Shown one piece after another: positions 9,395 through 18,343 of a DNA stretch of 64,000 bases (its first letter is position 1; each line of letters starts with the position of its first letter). The notes below the pieces were generated by a model. The model saw only the letters and a program-made list of their open reading frames with translations, did not search any database and had not been told where the DNA came from. Source of the DNA: Primorskyibacter sedentarius (lineage in GTDB: Bacteria; Pseudomonadota; Alphaproteobacteria; Rhodobacterales; Rhodobacteraceae); NCBI RefSeq assembly GCF_004342065.1, contig NZ_SLZU01000001.1, forward strand, positions 682,001 to 746,000. Direction: 5' to 3'. A program made the position numbers and the translations under genes.

Positions 9395-10231
9395 ATGAGC
9401 CTGACGGTATTCTTCGCGGTCCTCGCCGCCGCCCTGCTGCATGCAGGCTGGAACGCATTGATAAAGCTCGGCGCGTCCAAGATGACCTCAATGCTCATCC
9501 TGACGCTTGTGCAGGCGGGCATGGGCGGCATCATCGCGATGGCCTACCCGCTGCCCTCGGGCGAAATCTGGCTCTGGCTGCTGGCCTCGGGCGTGTTTCA
9601 TTCCGGCTACAAGCTGTTTCTGGCCTATGCCTACGAACAGGGCGATCTCAGCAGGGTCTACCCCATCGCACGAGGCGCCGCGCCGCTGATCGTCACGCTG
9701 GTTTCGGGCCTGCTGCTTGCCGACATCATCCTTGCGCTGGAATATTTCGCAATCGCCATCCTCGGCCTGGGCATCCTTCTCATGGCTCACGGCGTCTTTC
9801 AGAACGGCGAAAGCAGGCGCCTTGTCCCTCTGGCGCTCGGATCGGCCCTGATGACGGCAGGCTATTCGCTGGTCGATGGTCTGGGCGCGCGCGCCGCGGG
9901 AAACGCCGCCATGTATGTCGCCTGGCTCTTCATCTTCGACGGGCTGTTTTTCACCCCGATTTGTCTGGCACTGCGCGGACGCACGGTGCTGACGGCGCGG
10001 CGTCCAGACTGGGTGCTGGGCAGCCTCGCCGCCGCCGGGTCCTACGCCGCCTATGCCATCGTCGTCTGGGCCATGACCCAGGCACCCATCGCGCTTGTCA
10101 CCGCCCTGCGCGAAACCTCGATCCTCTTTGCCCTCCTTCTGGGCTGGCTCTTCATGGGCGACCGGATCGACCGCACAAAGGCGCTTGCCGCCGCCCTGAT
10201 CGTCCTTGGCGTGGTGCTGACCCGGCTCTGA
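9395..10231 (+). CDS. EamA/DMT-family membrane transporter
   Basis: 278 aa, almost wholly hydrophobic, with about ten predicted transmembrane helices in two homologous halves. This is the drug/metabolite transporter (DMT, EamA) arrangement. Recognisable pieces are HAGWNALIKLG near the N-terminus and FMGDRIDRTKALAAALIVLGVVLTRL at the end, the usual closing helix pair. Members export amino acids or other metabolites; the substrate here is unknown. It begins 34 bases after ileS with AAAGG ahead of ATG 9395 and may share its transcript. Confidence 0.85.
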   Translation: MSLTVFFAVLAAALLHAGWNALIKLGASKMTSMLILTLVQAGMGGIIAMAYPLPSGEIWLWLLASGVFHSGYKLFLAYAYEQGDLSRVYPIARGAAPLIVTLVSGLLLADIILALEYFAIAILGLGILLMAHGVFQNGESRRLVPLALGSALMTAGYSLVDGLGARAAGNAAMYVAWLFIFDGLFFTPICLALRGRTVLTARRPDWVLGSLAAAGSYAAYAIVVWAMTQAPIALVTALRETSILFALLLGWLFMGDRIDRTKALAAALIVLGVVLTRL

Positions 10232-10273
10232 CCGCCCTTGCCAAAACACCTTGCCCGCGCCACCCTGCGGGCC

Positions 10274-10726
10274 ATGCCCAGCCTCACCGTCCCAACGCCC
10301 ACCAGCCCCTTCACAATCTCCGAAGAGCACGGTCAGATCACCCGCGCCGAGTGGAGCAGCGGGGGCGATGATGTCACCCCGCTCCTGCAAGACGCCGCAG
10401 CGCAGGTCACCGCCTATTTTGACGGCCGCCTGACGCGGTTCGACCTGCCACTCGACCCGGGCGGATCGTCCCTCCAGCTCCGCACCTGCGACGCCATGTC
10501 AGCCATCCCATTCGGCGAAACCCGCACCTATGGCGAAATCGCAAAGGCGCTCGGCGCGCCGGCCCAGGCGATTGGTCAGGCCTGCGGCGGCAATCCGATC
10601 CCGCTGATCATCCCCTGCCACCGTGTGCTTGCGGCCTCCAACCTCGGGGGCTTCTCGGGTCGCCACGGCATCGAAACCAAGGTCTGGCTGCTGAAACATG
10701 AGGGCGCGGCCAGCCTGCTCATCTAA
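10274..10726 (+). CDS. ogt: Methylated-DNA-[protein]-cysteine S-methyltransferase
   Basis: About 150 aa from ATG 10274. It removes O6-alkyl groups from guanine in a suicide reaction. The acceptor is C115 in the family motif IIPCHRV. Also visible are the DNA-binding helix region FGETRTYGEIAKALGAPAQAIGQACGGNPIPL and the closing GGFSGRHGIETKVWLLKHEG. An in-frame ATG at 10238 would add 12 residues, but the downstream start gives the usual N-terminus. Neither has a clear ribosome site, and the gene probably depends on readthrough from the EamA gene only 42 bases upstream. No Ada regulatory domain is present, so this is the Ogt/MGMT form. Confidence 0.9.
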   Translation: MPSLTVPTPTSPFTISEEHGQITRAEWSSGGDDVTPLLQDAAAQVTAYFDGRLTRFDLPLDPGGSSLQLRTCDAMSAIPFGETRTYGEIAKALGAPAQAIGQACGGNPIPLIIPCHRVLAASNLGGFSGRHGIETKVWLLKHEGAASLLI

Positions 10727-10815
10727 CCCCTCAATCCCCCGGACGTCAGACAGGCGCGTCGCCTCGCCACGCGCGCCGAGCCTCCTGCCCAAAGGCGGGA
10801 AGCGAGACATCCTGT

Positions 10816-10831
10816 GCGGCCGAAAGGCCGC
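10816..10831. terminator. GC-rich hairpin between two convergent genes
   Basis: GCGGCC - GAAA - GGCCGC, a 6-bp stem with a stable GNRA loop, lying between the 3' ends of ogt and pheA. There is no T-run on either strand, so its terminator role is only plausible. Confidence 0.35.
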
Positions 10832-10852
10832 TCATCAAGGGAACAGCCCCGT

Positions 10853-11686
10853 TCAGTCGCGGCGCGAATCGCGCGGATAGACGCCCAGGATTTCCAGCAT
10901 GCTGGTGAAATAGCCCAGCTCGTCCAGCGCCCGCGCCACTTCGGGATCCTCCGGGTGGCCCTCAATGTCAGCATAGAACTGCGTCGCCGTGAACGACCCG
11001 CCCACCATGTAGCTTTCCAGCTTGGTCATGTTGACACCATTTGTCGCGAAACCACCCATCGCTTTGTAAAGCGCGGCCGGAATGTTGCGAACCTGAAAAA
11101 CAAAGGTTGTCATCATCCCGTGCGTGCCACGCCGTGACAGATCAGGCTCGGGCGACATGATAAGAAACCGGGTCGTGTTATGCGCATGATCCTCGATATG
11201 GCGCGCCAGAATGTTCAACCCGTGCAATTCCGCCGCAATGTCAGAAGCCAGAACCCCGACGTTGCGGTCGCCCGATTCCGCCAGTTCCGCAGCCGCGCCA
11301 GCGCTGTCTGCGGCAGATTCGCCGCGGATACCGTATTTCGACAGGAATGACTTTGCCTGCGGCAGAAGCACCAGATGCGCGCGCACGGCCTCGAGATCTT
11401 CAATTTCCACACCGGGCAGTGCCATCAGACTGATATGCACGCGCACAAAGGCTTCATCGACGATATGCAGACCTGATTCTGGCAGAAGGCGATGGATGTC
11501 GGCAACGCGACCATAGGTGGTGTTTTCGACCGGCAGCATCGCAAGCTCTGCGGCACCGCTGCGCACGGCCTCGATGGCATCTTCGAAGGTCCGGCAGGGC
11601 AATGCGTCCATGTCAGGGCGGGCCTGTCGGCACGCTTCATGCGAGTAGGCGCCAAGTTCGCCCTGGAATGCAATACGTCTGGTCAT
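10853..11686 (-). CDS. pheA: Prephenate dehydratase
   Basis: 277 aa, a stand-alone prephenate dehydratase (no chorismate mutase domain) making phenylpyruvate for phenylalanine synthesis. The catalytic domain begins IAFQGELGAYSHEA. It contains LPVENTTYGRV and HNTTRFLIM, which carries the conserved TRF catalytic threonine motif. The C-terminal ACT domain (TTFVFQVRNIPAALYKAMGG ... GVNMTKLESYM) is the feedback site for phenylalanine. The ATG at 11686 sits 119 bases from the divergent cycM, the usual pairing in this order. Regulation is likely allosteric; no leader peptide was seen. Confidence 0.95.
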   Translation of the reverse strand: MTRRIAFQGELGAYSHEACRQARPDMDALPCRTFEDAIEAVRSGAAELAMLPVENTTYGRVADIHRLLPESGLHIVDEAFVRVHISLMALPGVEIEDLEAVRAHLVLLPQAKSFLSKYGIRGESAADSAGAAAELAESGDRNVGVLASDIAAELHGLNILARHIEDHAHNTTRFLIMSPEPDLSRRGTHGMMTTFVFQVRNIPAALYKAMGGFATNGVNMTKLESYMVGGSFTATQFYADIEGHPEDPEVARALDELGYFTSMLEILGVYPRDSRRD

Positions 11687-11805
11687 TTCAAATTTCCCGT
11701 GTCCTGACGCCTGTCGGGCGTTTGGTCGCGGTTTCTATACCTTGCCAGAGCGAAGGGGAAGCCGTAGACACGCGCCGGAACCCTATTCATACGGACAGGC
11801 GAGCT

Positions 11806-12327
11806 ATGCTGGACACGATGACCCTCACCAAGATCCTCGGCGCATTTTGCGGGGCCCTGCTGATCTTCCTTCTCGGCAAATGGGCCGGCGAAACACTGTA
11901 CCACGTTGGTGCAGGCGGCCACGGTGAGGAGCACGCGATGGGCTATGCCATCGAAACCGGTGGCGATGGCGCCGCGGCTGAACCCGAAGAAGAAGTCGAT
12001 TTCGCAACGCTGCTGGCCTCTGCCGATGCAGGCAAGGGCGAAAAGGTCTTCAGCAAATGCCGCGCCTGCCACAAGGTTGAACCCGGCGCGAACGGCACCG
12101 GCCCAACGCTTTACGGCATTGTTGGCCGCCCCGTGGACAGCGTCGACGGATTTGCCTATTCCGGCGCCCTCGAAGAAGTTGCGGATGTCTGGACACCCGA
12201 GCATCTGGACGGCTTCCTTGCGAACCCCAAAGGCTATGCGCCCGGCACGAAGATGAGCTTCGCCGGCCTGAAGAAACCCGAAGATCGCGCCAACCTGATC
12301 GCGTATCTCGAAACGCTGGGCGGCTAA
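11806..12327 (+). CDS. cycM: Membrane-anchored cytochrome c552 CycM
   Basis: 173 aa. An uncleaved N-terminal helix (about residues 8-27) anchors the protein. An acidic linker follows, rich in Glu between about 41 and 64, then a class I cytochrome c domain. Heme is attached at C85-x-x-C88-H89 (CRACH), and the distal ligand is the Met in GTKMSFAG. This is the layout of Paracoccus/Rhodobacter CycM, which carries electrons from the bc1 complex to the aa3 oxidase on the periplasmic face. The ATG at 11806 was chosen because it starts the anchor. A strong terminator follows. Oxidative phosphorylation genes elsewhere in the window (cbb3) are separate. Confidence 0.92.
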   Translation: MLDTMTLTKILGAFCGALLIFLLGKWAGETLYHVGAGGHGEEHAMGYAIETGGDGAAAEPEEEVDFATLLASADAGKGEKVFSKCRACHKVEPGANGTGPTLYGIVGRPVDSVDGFAYSGALEEVADVWTPEHLDGFLANPKGYAPGTKMSFAGLKKPEDRANLIAYLETLGG

Positions 12328-12346
12328 ATCGCTCCAAATCCCGAAT

Positions 12347-12381
12347 AAAGGCCGTTGTCCGCCGGGACAGCGGCCTTTTTT
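12347..12381 (+). terminator. Rho-independent terminator of cycM
   Basis: A 14-bp stem, AAAGGCCGTTGTCC (12347-12360) with GGACAGCGGCCTTT (12365-12378), one G-T pair and a GCCG loop. It is followed by a T-run to 12381. Confidence 0.92.
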
Positions 12382-12499
12382 CTTTCCCAAACGGCAACTT
12401 CCCCGCAGATCACGCAATCTCAACTTGAATGTGGTTGGACACGCCCCTTAGCTTATGGCCAATGTCCAAGGGGTTGTTCTCATAACCGGAAGGGAAGAC

Positions 12500-14428
12500 A
12501 TGACCAGGATGCATGCGCAGGCACAGACCCGTGTCGCCAAGGGATTCTCCACCGTCAATGCCGTCGCCGCAGGGCTGATGGCCACCGGTATCGCGTTATG
12601 GGCGGGCCAATCTCTCGCCGAAGATGCCCCCGAAAACATCACCCAGGCGCATGGCTATTCGTATTTCGGCAACCTCGACTATCCCGCCGATTACCCGCAC
12701 CTGCCCTATGCCAACCCCGACGCCCCGAAGGGTGGCGAACTGTCTTTGGGCGCCACCGGTACGTTTGACAGCCTCAACCCCTATTCCCGCAAGGGGCGCG
12801 CGGGTGCGCTGACGACATTGCAGTATGACCAGCTGATCGAATCCGTCGCCGACAGCGTCGGGCAATATTACTGCGTCCTTTGCGAAAGCCTCGAATATGA
12901 CGAGGGCAAGAACTACGTCATTTTCCACCTCCGCCCCGAAGCGGTCTTTTCCGACGGCACCCCCGTCACGGCCGAGGACGCGGTCTATAGCCACCGTCTG
13001 TTCATCGAACAGGGCCTGCCATCCTATGCACAAGCTGTTGGCCGCATGGTGACCGGGGCCGAGGCGCTGGACGAACACACCGTGAAATTCACCTTTGCCG
13101 AAGGTATCACCCGCCGCAGCCTGATCGAAACTGTCGGCAGCACGCCAGTCTTCTCCAAAGCGTGGTTCGAAGCGGACGAATCACGCCGTCTGGATGAACC
13201 CCGGCTGGAGGTCGCCATCGGCTCCGGACCCTATGTGCTGGACAGCTACGAGGTGAATCGCCGGATCGTCTACAAGCGCAACCCCGACTACTGGGGCAAG
13301 GATCTGCCCTTCAACAAGGGCCGCCACAATTACGACAGCATCCGCATTGAATATTTTGCCGACAGTACCGCCGCGTTCGAGGCGTTCAAGGCCGGGGAAT
13401 ACACGTTCAAGAACGAAGGCGACCCCAAGCAATGGGCGACGGGTTACGACTTCCCGAAGGTGCAGGATGGCACCGTGGTGAAAGAGGCCCTGCCCGATGG
13501 CAGCCCGCCCGATGCCTCGGGCTTTGTCTTCAACCTTGCCAAGCCGCAATTTGCCGACAAGGAGGTCCGCAAGGCGCTGGCGCTGGCCTTCAACTTTGAA
13601 TGGACCAACGAATCCCTGCGCTACGGTCTTTACAGCCAGCGCAGTTCCTTTGTGGAAGGCACGCCGCTCGAAGCCAAAGGTCTGCCCGAAGGTGCCGAGA
13701 AGGCGTTTCTTGAATCGTTGGGCGACATTGTCCCTGCGGCCCTGATGACCGAAGAGCCGATGACCAGCCATGTGTCGGGTGCCGCCCGCCTGAACGATCG
13801 CGGCAACCTGCGCAAAGCGGCTGCCATGCTGGAGGAGGCCGGCTGGTCCATCGGTGACGATCAGCTGCGCCGCAATGCCGATGGCAAGACGCTCGACATG
13901 AGCATCCCGATCCCGTCGAACATGGATCCCACGCTGGAGGCGATGGTCGAAACCTATGTTCAGAACCTCGAAATTCTGGGCGTGAATGCCAGCTATGAAA
14001 AGATCGACCCTGCGCAATACACGCTGCGGCGGCGCGAACGCGACTATGACGTGATCTATTCGACGCAATATGGCGCGTTTCTGTCCACGGGTGGCGGGCT
14101 TAGCCAGATGTACGGCTCCAAAGAGGCCGAATTCAGCCTGTTCAACCCCGCAGGCATCGCCAGCCCGCTTGTCGATGCGATCATTGAGGCGTCTTTCGAC
14201 ACCACCAACCAGGAAGATCAGGATGCAGCCCTGATGGCGCTGGATCGGGCCTTGCGTTACGAATTCTTCGTGATACCCACCGGCTATATCGCTGAACACT
14301 GGGTAGCCCATTTCGACATGTACGATCATCCCGACCCCCTGCCGCCCTATGACCTTGGCTATCTTGATCTGTGGTGGATCGATGCCGACAAGGCACAGGC
14401 CCTCAAGGACAAGGGCGCGCTTCGTTAA
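12500..14428 (+). CDS. yejA: Extracellular oligopeptide-binding protein YejA-like
   Basis: 642 aa solute-binding protein (SBP family 5) with a signal peptide ending near GQSLAED. Typical pieces are HGYSYFGNLDYPADYPHLPYA at the mature N-terminus, the repeat-lobe motif FHLRPEAVFSDGTPVTAEDAVYS, and RNPDYWGKDLPFNKGRHN. The last is distinctive for YejA, as against OppA or DppA. The ATG at 12500 has AGGGAAG upstream and gives a sensible signal peptide; the in-frame ATG at 12455 does not. It would bind peptides, as YejA does for microcin C and related peptides, and deliver them to YejBE. It is followed immediately by yejB. Confidence 0.9.
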   Translation: MTRMHAQAQTRVAKGFSTVNAVAAGLMATGIALWAGQSLAEDAPENITQAHGYSYFGNLDYPADYPHLPYANPDAPKGGELSLGATGTFDSLNPYSRKGRAGALTTLQYDQLIESVADSVGQYYCVLCESLEYDEGKNYVIFHLRPEAVFSDGTPVTAEDAVYSHRLFIEQGLPSYAQAVGRMVTGAEALDEHTVKFTFAEGITRRSLIETVGSTPVFSKAWFEADESRRLDEPRLEVAIGSGPYVLDSYEVNRRIVYKRNPDYWGKDLPFNKGRHNYDSIRIEYFADSTAAFEAFKAGEYTFKNEGDPKQWATGYDFPKVQDGTVVKEALPDGSPPDASGFVFNLAKPQFADKEVRKALALAFNFEWTNESLRYGLYSQRSSFVEGTPLEAKGLPEGAEKAFLESLGDIVPAALMTEEPMTSHVSGAARLNDRGNLRKAAAMLEEAGWSIGDDQLRRNADGKTLDMSIPIPSNMDPTLEAMVETYVQNLEILGVNASYEKIDPAQYTLRRRERDYDVIYSTQYGAFLSTGGGLSQMYGSKEAEFSLFNPAGIASPLVDAIIEASFDTTNQEDQDAALMALDRALRYEFFVIPTGYIAEHWVAHFDMYDHPDPLPPYDLGYLDLWWIDADKAQALKDKGALR

Positions 14429-15526
14429 ATGGGCGCCTATATCCTCAGACGACTGCTGCTGATCATTCCGACGCTGTTCGGGATCATGGTGATGAACTTT
14501 GCGCTGGTGCAATTCGTCCCCGGCGGCCCGATCGAACAGATCATCGCCCAGATCGAAGGCGGCGGCGACGTATTCGGCGGCTTTGCCGGGGGCGGTGGCG
14601 CGCCCGCATCAGAGCTGGAGACCCAGGGCGGCGGCGGCGAAAGCCAATATGCCGGCGCGCGCGGCCTGCCGCCAGAATTCATCGCAGAGCTTGAAAAGGA
14701 ATTCGGCTTTGACAAGCCGCCACTGGAACGCTTTTTCGGAATGATGTGGAACTACATGCGGCTGGATTTTGGCGAGAGCTATTTCCGGTCCATCAGCGTG
14801 ATCGATCTGGTGATCGAAAAAATGCCGGTTTCGATCTCGCTGGGCCTCTGGTCCACCCTGATCGCCTATATCGTGTCGATCCCGCTGGGCATCCGCAAGG
14901 CGGTCAAGGACGGTTCGGCCTTTGATACATGGACCTCCGGCGCCATCATCGTCGCCTATGCGATCCCGGGTTTTCTGTTCGCGATCCTGCTCCTGGTGCT
15001 GTTTGCCGGCGGGTCCTACTGGCAGATCTTCCCGCTGCGCGGCCTTGTGTCCGACAATTGGGAAAGCCTGTCCTGGCCCGCGCGCATTGCCGATTACTTC
15101 TGGCATATCGCCCTTCCGGTGCTGGCCTCGACAATTTCGGCCTTTGCCACGCTGACGCTGCTGACCAAGAACAGCTTTCTGGACGAGATCAAGAAGCAAT
15201 ACGTGATGACCGCCCGCGCCAAGGGCCTGTCCGAACGCGCGGTGCTGTATGGTCACGTCTTCCGCAACGCCATGCTGATCGTCATCGCGGGCTTCCCGGC
15301 GGTCTTCATCGGCGTGTTCTTTTCCGGCAGCCTGATCATCGAGACGATCTTTTCGCTCGACGGGCTTGGGCGTTTGGGGTTCGAAGCGGCGGTTGCACGC
15401 GACTACCCCGTGATCTTCGGCACGCTCTTCGTGTTTGGCCTGATGGGGCTGCTGGTCGGTATCCTGTCCGACCTGATGTATGTTTTCGTCGATCCGCGCA
15501 TCGACTTTGAAAAGCGGGAGGGTTGA
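14429..15526 (+). CDS. yejB: Peptide ABC transporter permease YejB
   Basis: 365 aa inner-membrane permease starting directly after the yejA stop. It has the N-terminal helix and long periplasmic segment of DppB-type permeases. That segment here contains a Gly-rich stretch (about residues 45-75, [14 protein letters not shown] and following) found in YejB but not in DppB. The EAA cytoplasmic loop reads [21 protein letters not shown] and contacts the ATPase. It pairs with YejE to form the channel. Confidence 0.92.
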   Translation: MGAYILRRLLLIIPTLFGIMVMNFALVQFVPGGPIEQIIAQIEGGGDVFGGFAGGGGAPASELETQGGGGESQYAGARGLPPEFIAELEKEFGFDKPPLERFFGMMWNYMRLDFGESYFRSISVIDLVIEKMPVSISLGLWSTLIAYIVSIPLGIRKAVKDGSAFDTWTSGAIIVAYAIPGFLFAILLLVLFAGGSYWQIFPLRGLVSDNWESLSWPARIADYFWHIALPVLASTISAFATLTLLTKNSFLDEIKKQYVMTARAKGLSERAVLYGHVFRNAMLIVIAGFPAVFIGVFFSGSLIIETIFSLDGLGRLGFEAAVARDYPVIFGTLFVFGLMGLLVGILSDLMYVFVDPRIDFEKREG

Positions 15527-15530
15527 GCGG

Positions 15531-16709
15531 ATGCAGAACCCTGACCTGATCCCTGAACCGATGCCCGGCAAACCCGTTGCTCCGGCCCCGCGAAAGGGGT
15601 TCTTCACGCTGTCCCCGCTCAATCAGCGGCGCTGGCGCAACTTTCGCCGCAACCGACGCGCCTTCTGGTCGCTGATCATCTTCGCCGTGGTCTTTGGCCT
15701 GTCGCTCTTTGCCGAGTTCATCGCGAATGAGAAGCCGATCCTCGTAAGCTATCGAGGAGAGCTTTATACGCCGATCTTCAACTTCTACGCAGAGACGGAT
15801 TTTGGCGGCGATTTTCAAACCGAAGCGATCTATCGCGATCCGGAGGTGAAATGCCTTGTGCGCACCGGGGGCCTTGAGCAGTGTTTCGACACGCCGGACG
15901 AACTGATTGAACGCGTGGATGCGGGCGAGGTGCTGGAGGGTGATTTCCACAAGGGCTGGATGCTGTGGCCGCTGATCCCCTACAGCTATCAGACCACCGT
16001 TGACCGGCCCGGAGCCGCGCCGCTGCCGCCGAACTCGCAGAACTGGCTGGGCACGGATGACACCAAGCGCGATGTCGTGGCGCGTGTGATCTATGGCTTC
16101 CGCCTGTCGATCCTGTTCACGCTGATCGTGACCACGCTGGCCTCTGTCGTGGGGATCGTCGCGGGCGCGCTTCAAGGCTTCTTCGGCGGCTGGCTGGACC
16201 TCATTTTCCAGCGGGTGATCGAGATCTGGGGCGCGACGCCGTCGCTCTATATCATCATCATCCTCTTCGCGATTCTGGGGCGAAGTTTCTGGCTGCTGGT
16301 CTTCCTGACTGTCCTTTTCGGCTGGACGGCGCTGGTGGGCGTGGTGCGGGCAGAGTTCCTGCGTGCCCGCAATCTGGAATATGTCCGCGCCGCCCGCGCA
16401 CTGGGTGTCAGCAACTGGACGATCATGTTCCGCCACATGCTGCCCAATGCGATGGTGGCCACGGTGACCATGCTGCCCTTCATCGTGACGGGAACGATCA
16501 GCACGCTGGCGGGGCTGGATTTCCTTGGCTTCGGCCTGCCCTCCTCCGCGCCTTCGCTGGGCGAACTGACGCTTCAGGCCAAGCAGAACCTGCAAGCGCC
16601 TTGGCTCGCCTTTACCGCCTTCTTCACCTTTGCCGCCATGCTGTCGCTTCTGGTCTTCATTTTCGAAGGCGTGCGGGATGCGTTCGACCCCAGGAAGACT
16701 TTCTCATGA
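15531..16709 (+). CDS. yejE: Peptide ABC transporter permease YejE
   Basis: 392 aa, the DppC-type second permease. A first helix (FWSLIIFAVVFGLSLFAEFI) is followed by an unusually long periplasmic domain of roughly 110 residues, characteristic of YejE. The core permease contains the EAA loop VRAARALGVSNWTIMFRHMLPNA. The ATG at 15531 lies four bases after yejB. The stop overlaps the yejF start in ATGA. The product would partner YejB. Confidence 0.92.
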   Translation: MQNPDLIPEPMPGKPVAPAPRKGFFTLSPLNQRRWRNFRRNRRAFWSLIIFAVVFGLSLFAEFIANEKPILVSYRGELYTPIFNFYAETDFGGDFQTEAIYRDPEVKCLVRTGGLEQCFDTPDELIERVDAGEVLEGDFHKGWMLWPLIPYSYQTTVDRPGAAPLPPNSQNWLGTDDTKRDVVARVIYGFRLSILFTLIVTTLASVVGIVAGALQGFFGGWLDLIFQRVIEIWGATPSLYIIIILFAILGRSFWLLVFLTVLFGWTALVGVVRAEFLRARNLEYVRAARALGVSNWTIMFRHMLPNAMVATVTMLPFIVTGTISTLAGLDFLGFGLPSSAPSLGELTLQAKQNLQAPWLAFTAFFTFAAMLSLLVFIFEGVRDAFDPRKTFS

Positions 16710-18310
16710 CCACCATCCTAGAGGTCAAAAACCTGACGGTGGGTTTCCGTCAGGACGGCCAGATTTCGCGCGCGGTCAAGGGCGTGTCCTTTACCATCGA
16801 AAAGGGCGAAACCGTGGCGCTGGTCGGCGAAAGCGGGTCGGGAAAGTCGGTGACGGCCCTGTCTACCGTGTCGCTTCTGGGCGACAGCGCGATTGTCGAA
16901 GGCTCTGTCACCTATGACGGTCAAGAGATGATCGGCGCCTCGCCTGCGCGGCTGCGCGACGTGCGCGGCAACGACATCAGCTTCATCTTCCAGGAACCGA
17001 TGACCTCGCTCAACCCGTTGCATACGCTGGAAAAGCAGCTGGCGGAATCGATGGCGCTGCATCAGGGGCTGACGGGCGAAAAGGCGCGGGCGCGGATCAT
17101 CGAATTGCTGACCCAGGTGGGCATCAGAGACCCCGAAAGCCGACTGGGCGCCTATCCACACCAGCTTTCCGGTGGGCAGCGTCAGCGCGTGATGATCGCG
17201 ATGGCCCTCGCCAACGGGCCGGAGCTGCTGATCGCGGACGAACCGACGACGGCGCTGGATGTCACCATTCAGGCCCAAATCCTCGAGCTTTTGGCCGATC
17301 TCAAGCAGGATCTCGACATGAGCCTGCTGTTCATCACCCATGATCTTGGCATCGTGCGGCGCATCGCCGACCGTGTTTGCGTGATGAAGGACGGTGAAAT
17401 CGTCGAGGCCGGCCGCACGTCAGAGATTTTCGCCGATCCGCAGCACCCCTATACGCAAATGCTGCTGAGCGCGGAATCCACCGGCACGCCCGATCCGGTC
17501 ACAAAAGGCGCTGAACTGGTTGCTGAAACAGACCGGCTGAAGATCTGGTTTCCGATCCAGCAGGGTCTGTTCAAGCGCACGGTGGGCCATGTGAAGGCCG
17601 TGAATGACGCGTCGATCGCGGTGCATGCGGGTGAAACCCTTGGGATCGTGGGCGAAAGCGGGTCGGGCAAGACCACGCTTGCACTGGCGATCATGCGGCT
17701 GATCCAGTCCGAAGGTGGCATCACCTTCATGGGGCAGGACGTGCGGCAATGGTCGACAAAAGAGCTGCGGCGCCTGCGGGCCAAGATGCAGATCGTCTTT
17801 CAGGACCCGTTCGGCAGCCTGTCGCCGCGCATGACCTGCGAACAGATCATTGCCGAGGGTCTGGGCGTCCATGGCAGCCCGGATGGCCGCCCCTCTCAGG
17901 AATTGGTGGCCGAGGTCATGACAGAGGTCGGGCTGAACCCCGCCACGATGCACCGCTACCCGCATGAGTTTTCCGGCGGCCAACGTCAGCGTATCGCGAT
18001 TGCCCGCGCGATGATCCTGCGCCCCCGGCTGGTGGTTCTGGACGAGCCGACCTCGGCGCTGGACATGACGGTGCAGGTGCAGATCGTGGACCTGCTGCGC
18101 AGCCTGCAACGCAAGTACAACCTTGCCTATCTGTTCATCAGTCACGACCTGAAAGTCGTGCGCGCGATGTCGCATCGGGTCATGGTGATGAAACAGGGCG
18201 ATGTCGTGGAATATGGCACGGCGGAAGAGATATTCGAGGCGCCCAAGACCGATTATACGCGCGAACTGCTGGCCGCTGCCTTTGATCTGCAAGGCAAAGG
18301 CGCCGCCTAG
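16706..18310 (+). CDS. yejF: Fused double ATPase of the peptide ABC transporter
   Basis: 534 aa with two complete ABC domains in one chain. The first has [20 protein letters not shown] and the Walker B region [12 protein letters not shown]. The second has GESGSGKT, FSGGQRQRIAIA and VVLDEPTSALD. Each is followed by the OppD/F-type dimer extension (HPYTQMLL; DYTRELLAA). The fusion replaces separate DppD and DppF subunits and is normal for YejF. The gene closes the yejABEF operon, starting inside the yejE stop. It ends 33 bases from the convergent hemN. Confidence 0.93.
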   Translation: MTTILEVKNLTVGFRQDGQISRAVKGVSFTIEKGETVALVGESGSGKSVTALSTVSLLGDSAIVEGSVTYDGQEMIGASPARLRDVRGNDISFIFQEPMTSLNPLHTLEKQLAESMALHQGLTGEKARARIIELLTQVGIRDPESRLGAYPHQLSGGQRQRVMIAMALANGPELLIADEPTTALDVTIQAQILELLADLKQDLDMSLLFITHDLGIVRRIADRVCVMKDGEIVEAGRTSEIFADPQHPYTQMLLSAESTGTPDPVTKGAELVAETDRLKIWFPIQQGLFKRTVGHVKAVNDASIAVHAGETLGIVGESGSGKTTLALAIMRLIQSEGGITFMGQDVRQWSTKELRRLRAKMQIVFQDPFGSLSPRMTCEQIIAEGLGVHGSPDGRPSQELVAEVMTEVGLNPATMHRYPHEFSGGQRQRIAIARAMILRPRLVVLDEPTSALDMTVQVQIVDLLRSLQRKYNLAYLFISHDLKVVRAMSHRVMVMKQGDVVEYGTAEEIFEAPKTDYTRELLAAAFDLQGKGAA

Positions 18311-18343
18311 CAACCAGTCCGCTACGTGTCTGCGCGGCGGGCG

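Noticed and set aside
8068-9534. Long minus-strand open frame of 488 codons opposite ileS
   Set aside because: It is a high-GC shadow of a certain gene and shows no domain or ribosome site.
13181-14512. Long minus-strand open frame opposite yejA
   Set aside because: Shadow frame: no motif, and it crosses the yejA-yejB junction.
15336-16595. Long minus-strand open frame opposite yejB and yejE
   Set aside because: It covers two well-supported permease genes and has no family-like sequence.
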